From positions 1 to 7,323 of the forward strand of contig JAQWCP010000072.1 of NCBI GenBank assembly GCA_028705905.1: a DNA stretch of 7,323 nucleotides, read 5' to 3'. Every line of letters begins with the position of its first letter. The first letter of the stretch is position 1. This document shows, piece by piece, positions 4,429 through 7,323 of this stretch. This DNA is from Oscillospiraceae bacterium (lineage in GTDB: Bacteria; Bacillota; Clostridia; Oscillospirales; Oscillospiraceae). The notes below the pieces were generated by a model. That model worked only from the letters and a program-made list of their open reading frames with translations. It had not been told where the DNA came from and did not search any database. Both the position numbers and the translations under genes were made by a program.

Positions 4429-6594
4429 ATGGAAGATATTGCACATATTTTGGCAAATGAACTGAAACAAAAGCAAGAACATGTTGAAAACGTGATACGG
4501 TTGATCGATGAAGGGAATACCATTCCCTTCATCGCGCGTTATCGGAAAGAAATGCATGGTACAATGGATGACCAAACCATCCGTACGCTGGTGGAGCGAT
4601 TGCAATACCTCCGCAATCTGGACGCCCGCCGCGAAGAAGTGAAGGCTGCCATTCAAAGTCAGGACAAGCTGACAGACGAATTAAACATCGCCATTGACCG
4701 GGCGTCCACCCTGGCAGAAGTGGAAGATTTGTACCGCCCCTTTAAGCAAAAACGGCGCACCCGCGCATCTGCCGCAAAAGAGCGGGGGTTGGAGCCACTG
4801 GCAGAGCTGCTGTTTGCCCAAGAGGGAATGGGCCGTTCGCCTGCTGATCTGGCGGCGGATTTCGTTTTGGAAGAGGCCGGCGTTGCAAGTGCGGAGGAAG
4901 CCCTTGCCGGTGCTTCTGACATCATAGCCGAATGGATTGCGGAGGACGCGCAAATTCGAAAGATGCTGCGCGCCTTATTTTGGAATCAGGGGAAATTACA
5001 GTCCAAACAGGCAACAGAGGAAGACTCGGTTTACCGACTGTACTATGCGTTTGAACAGCCAGTTGCCAAGCTTCAGGGCCATCAAATTCTGGCCATCAAC
5101 CGGGGAGAGAGGGAAGGATTTTTAAAATGTGGCATCTCCATCGATCCGGAGTGGGCGTTGCAGCTCATCACGAAGCGTGTGGTCAAACCGGGCCACTTTG
5201 GGGCTGATTTGGTACAGGCGTCTGCCGAAGATGCCTGGTCTCGGCTGATCTTTTCATCCGTGGAGCGGGAGATTCGCAATATGCTGACGGAAAAAGCCAG
5301 TGAAGGCGCCATCCATGTGTTCGCGCTGAATTTAAAGCCCCTTCTGATGCAGCCGCCTGTGAAAGGGAAACGGGCACTGGGTCTAGACCCTGCCTACCGC
5401 ACCGGGTGCAAACTGGCTGTGATAGACGAAACAGGGAAGGTGCTTGACACCGGTGTGATTTACCCTACGCCCCCTCATAACAAAACGCAAGAGGCGGCGG
5501 CCAAGATGAAACAACTGATTGAAACCCATCAGGTGGATGTGATTTCCATTGGAAACGGGACTGCCTCGAAAGAGGCGGAGTTTTTTGTGGCAGATGTCCG
5601 AAAGGAGCTGGACCGGCCAGTCTCTTACATGGTGGTAAGTGAAGCGGGCGCGTCCGTCTATTCCGCCTCCAAATTGGCGGCGGAGGAGTTTCCGGAGTAC
5701 GACGTTTCTCTGCGCAGTGCGGTGTCCATCGCCAGAAGGCTGTTGGATCCTTTGGCAGAGCTTGTCAAAATTGACCCAAAAGCCATTGGCGTTGGACAAT
5801 ATCAGCATGACCTGCCCCAAAAGCAACTGGATGAAGCGCTGAGCGGCGTGGTGGAAGATTGTGTCAACCGCGTGGGGGTAGATCTGAACACGGCGTCCGC
5901 CCCCCTGCTCAACCGAGTGGCCGGCCTGACAGCGGCGACGGCCAAGAATATTGTGGCATATCGGGAGGAACACGGCGCATTTACCCTTAGGAAGCAGCTT
6001 TTAAAAGTGCCAAAGCTGGGGCCAAAGGCGTTTTTGCAGTGCGCCGGGTTTTTGCGGGTGCCGGAAAGCCAGCAGGTGCTGGACCACACTGGCGTCCACC
6101 CGGAATCATATCAGGTGGCGGAGTCTTTGCTGACGTTGTGCCAATATACGCTGGATGACGTAAAAGCGGGTGAATGCACACAGTTGCAGGACCGGCTGGA
6201 GGCCTTCGGCCTGGCGCGCGCGGCGGAGCAATGCGGGGTGGGCGTGCCCACTTTGTCCGATATCGCGGCGGAGCTGACAAAGCCAGGGCGAGACCCGCGA
6301 GACGAGCTGCCACCGCCCATGCTGCGCAGTGACGTGATGGAGCTGAAACATTTAAAGCCGGGGATGACACTTATGGGAACGGTGCGCAACGTCATCGATT
6401 TCGGTGCATTCATCGATGTGGGCGTACATCAAGACGGCCTTGTTCACATTTCTGAATTGAGCGATCGGTTTGTCCGCCATCCGTCGGAGGTGGTCTCGGT
6501 GGGGGACATTGTGACCGTATTGATCCTGGGGGTGGATTTGGAACAAAACCGCCTTTCTCTTTCGATGAAACAGGCGAAAAAGGAGGAGGTGTAG
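4429..6594 (+). CDS. tex: Tex family RNA-binding protein (YhgF/YdcI type, S1 domain)
   Basis: A 721-residue full-length Tex protein, matching the usual 715-780. Tex binds RNA/DNA and is linked to transcription and RNA metabolism; its exact role differs between species. Domains visible: the N-terminal helical Tex region with the IPFIARYRKE hallmark (32-41) and LYRPFKQKRRTRA (101-113); a YqgF/RNase H-like domain at about 316-450 beginning GLDPAYRTGCKLAVID (318-333), with GNGTASKEAE (375-384) and SEAGASVYSASKLAAEEFP (404-422); the conserved GVGQYQHDL (454-462); tandem helix-hairpin-helix repeats at about 480-545, VDLNTASAPLL to KLGPKAFLQCAGF; and a C-terminal S1 RNA-binding domain at about 642-714 (GTVRNVIDFGAFIDVG, DGLVHISELSD). 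The ATG at 4429 follows AAGGGAG (4417-4423) by five bases. It is the middle gene of a three-gene unit, and its last codons contain the ybaK ribosome binding site. Confidence 0.97.
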   Translation: MEDIAHILANELKQKQEHVENVIRLIDEGNTIPFIARYRKEMHGTMDDQTIRTLVERLQYLRNLDARREEVKAAIQSQDKLTDELNIAIDRASTLAEVEDLYRPFKQKRRTRASAAKERGLEPLAELLFAQEGMGRSPADLAADFVLEEAGVASAEEALAGASDIIAEWIAEDAQIRKMLRALFWNQGKLQSKQATEEDSVYRLYYAFEQPVAKLQGHQILAINRGEREGFLKCGISIDPEWALQLITKRVVKPGHFGADLVQASAEDAWSRLIFSSVEREIRNMLTEKASEGAIHVFALNLKPLLMQPPVKGKRALGLDPAYRTGCKLAVIDETGKVLDTGVIYPTPPHNKTQEAAAKMKQLIETHQVDVISIGNGTASKEAEFFVADVRKELDRPVSYMVVSEAGASVYSASKLAAEEFPEYDVSLRSAVSIARRLLDPLAELVKIDPKAIGVGQYQHDLPQKQLDEALSGVVEDCVNRVGVDLNTASAPLLNRVAGLTAATAKNIVAYREEHGAFTLRKQLLKVPKLGPKAFLQCAGFLRVPESQQVLDHTGVHPESYQVAESLLTLCQYTLDDVKAGECTQLQDRLEAFGLARAAEQCGVGVPTLSDIAAELTKPGRDPRDELPPPMLRSDVMELKHLKPGMTLMGTVRNVIDFGAFIDVGVHQDGLVHISELSDRFVRHPSEVVSVGDIVTVLILGVDLEQNRLSLSMKQAKKEEV

Positions 6595-6598
6595 CGTT

Positions 6599-7078
6599 AT
6601 GTCCGAGCACAAAACCAATGTGATGCGGATTTTGGAGAAGGAAAACATTCCATATCTGACCCATGAATATCCCCATGGGAAAGAAGCGGTAGATGGAGAA
6701 ACGGTTGCGGCACTTTTGGGACAAGATGTCCGTGTCGTGTTTAAAACATTGGTGACCCGAGGGGCTGACCAGAATTTTTATGTTTTTGTGATTCCGGTGA
6801 ACCAGGAACTGGATCTCAAAAAGGCGGCGAAAGCGGCAAATGTCAAATCTGTTGCCATGATTCATGTATCGGACATCACAAAAGTGACGGGTTATGTGCG
6901 GGGCGGGTGCTCTCCCGTTGGCATGAAGAAGAAATACCCCACCTTTTTTGATGAGAGCGCAAAAGAGAACCAAAACATCATTGTCAGCGCCGGGAAAATC
7001 GGGTATCAAATTGATTTGGCCCCTCAGAATTTGGCTCTATTGACCGGTGGAGCGTTCGCTCCCCTTACCCTGTCGTAA
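6599..7078 (+). CDS. ybaK: Cys-tRNA(Pro)/Cys-tRNA(Cys) deacylase, YbaK family
   Basis: A 159-residue single-domain trans-editing enzyme that hydrolyses Cys-tRNA(Pro) formed when prolyl-tRNA synthetase mischarges cysteine. Visible signatures are FKTLV (48-52), containing the conserved lysine (K49) needed for thiol-dependent deacylation; GYVRGGCSPVGMKKKYPTFF (98-117), the family core; and SAGKIGYQIDLAPQNL (130-145). Length matches E. coli YbaK (159), and the GGCSPVG sequence points to YbaK rather than the related ProX or ProRS INS editing domains. The start at 6599 is four bases after the tex stop; the AGGAGGAGGT at 6581-6590 lies within the last codons of tex, so translation is probably coupled. 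It is the last gene of the unit and is followed by a bidirectional terminator shared with spmB. Confidence 0.94.
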   Translation: MSEHKTNVMRILEKENIPYLTHEYPHGKEAVDGETVAALLGQDVRVVFKTLVTRGADQNFYVFVIPVNQELDLKKAAKAANVKSVAMIHVSDITKVTGYVRGGCSPVGMKKKYPTFFDESAKENQNIIVSAGKIGYQIDLAPQNLALLTGGAFAPLTLS

Positions 7079-7103
7079 GGGACGGTATGGGATGTGCGGA
7101 AAG

Positions 7104-7158
7104 AAAAAACACCGGAGGCGGATGCCGTTGCCATCCACCACCGGTGCGTTGAATTTTT
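7104..7158. terminator. Bidirectional intrinsic terminator between ybaK and spmB
   Basis: CACCGG (7110-7115), GG (7117-7118) and GGATG (7120-7124) pair with CATCC (7132-7136), CC (7138-7139) and CCGGTG (7141-7146), with two single mismatches and a 7-base loop: 13 pairs in all. On the minus strand the stem is followed directly by T6 (A6 at 7104-7109), a classical terminator for spmB. On the plus strand a T5 run (7154-7158) follows after seven bases, giving a weaker terminator for ybaK. Confidence 0.85.
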
Positions 7159-7161
7159 AAG

Positions 7162-7323
7162 TCAATGGAAAAAGAGACGCACCGCCCATGCCGCTGCCAG
7201 AAACCCTATAAAATCAGCACATAGGGCGGCGGGAACGGCATACCGGGTTTTGGAAATGCCCGCAGCGCCAAAAATAGACGGCAATGGTATAAAATGTGGT
7301 TTCCGTAGAGCCGAGCATGACGG
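7162..7323 (-). pseudogene. spmB: Spore maturation protein B C-terminus, interrupted by a one-base frameshift; cut by window edge
   Basis: The minus strand from 7321 reads VMLGSTETTFYTIAVYF, the conserved end of SpmB, an inner-membrane protein of the nucleoside-recognition/Gate family required for spore core dehydration and heat resistance. After this, the reading frame passes into WRCGHFQN and stops at TGA 7214-7216. Dropping one T from the T5 run (plus-strand A5 at 7270-7274) restores GAAGISKTRYAVPAALCADF and then a final membrane helix (FLAAAWAVRLFFH), ending at TGA 7162-7164. These 35 residues fit the SpmB family, so the gene carries a one-base insertion relative to the intact form. Whether this is a real mutation, a homopolymer sequencing error or a +1 recoding site cannot be decided here. 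SpmB is usually encoded right after spmA; that part lies outside the window. Termination is at the hairpin 16 bases downstream. Confidence 0.85.

Noticed and set aside
5383..5973. 196-residue minus-strand ORF inside tex
   Set aside because: Antisense to the conserved RNase H-like and helix-hairpin-helix regions of Tex; there is no independent support.
6410..7009. 199-residue minus-strand ORF across the tex-ybaK junction
   Set aside because: It is antisense to two well-supported genes, has no recognisable domain, and is open because of the codon composition of the sense strand.

Overview
This 7.3 kb window looks like ordinary chromosome from an endospore-forming Gram-positive bacterium of the Firmicutes, most likely a clostridial lineage. 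The reasons are a C-terminal piece of the spore maturation protein SpmB at the right edge, a GTP-type PEP carboxykinase at the left edge, a QueT-family vitamin-type transporter, strong AGGAGG-type ribosome binding sites and compact intrinsic terminators. The genes have moderate GC content and the AT-rich stretches lie in the intergenic gaps. No mobile element, CRISPR array, rRNA or tRNA gene was seen.

Layout. Positions 1-534 (minus) hold the N-terminal 178 residues of GTP-dependent PEP carboxykinase, and 615-1481 (minus) hold rsmA/ksgA, the 16S rRNA dimethyltransferase. A divergent AT-rich gap of about 300 bp follows; it contains a possible 54-residue small ORF. An Hsp20 small heat-shock protein (1786-2211, plus) ends at a very strong palindromic terminator. 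A leader of about 145 bp with some riboswitch-like features precedes a QueT-family transporter that lacks an ATG start (2423-2956). galU (3027-3896) comes next and ends at a perfect 11-bp terminator hairpin. A second plus-strand unit then holds an unrecognised acidic 135-residue protein (3998-4405), the Tex RNA-binding/transcription accessory protein (4429-6594) and a YbaK-type Cys-tRNA(Pro) deacylase (6599-7078). These three genes are separated by only 23 and 4 nt, so they are probably co-transcribed. A shared bidirectional terminator (about 7104-7158) separates ybaK from the convergent spmB end (7162-7323, minus).

Most of the window is housekeeping: ribosome maturation (RsmA), tRNA proofreading (YbaK), the queuosine precursor supply (QueT), UDP-glucose synthesis for the envelope (GalU), gluconeogenesis/anaplerosis (PckG), proteostasis (Hsp20) and RNA-level functions (Tex). 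I did not find a clearly new system. The observations most worth checking are: (1) a single-base frameshift in a T5 homopolymer near the C-terminus of spmB; (2) the structured leader and odd start of queT, possibly a preQ1-type control element; (3) the small ORF upstream of hsp20; and (4) the unknown protein joined to tex and ybaK.
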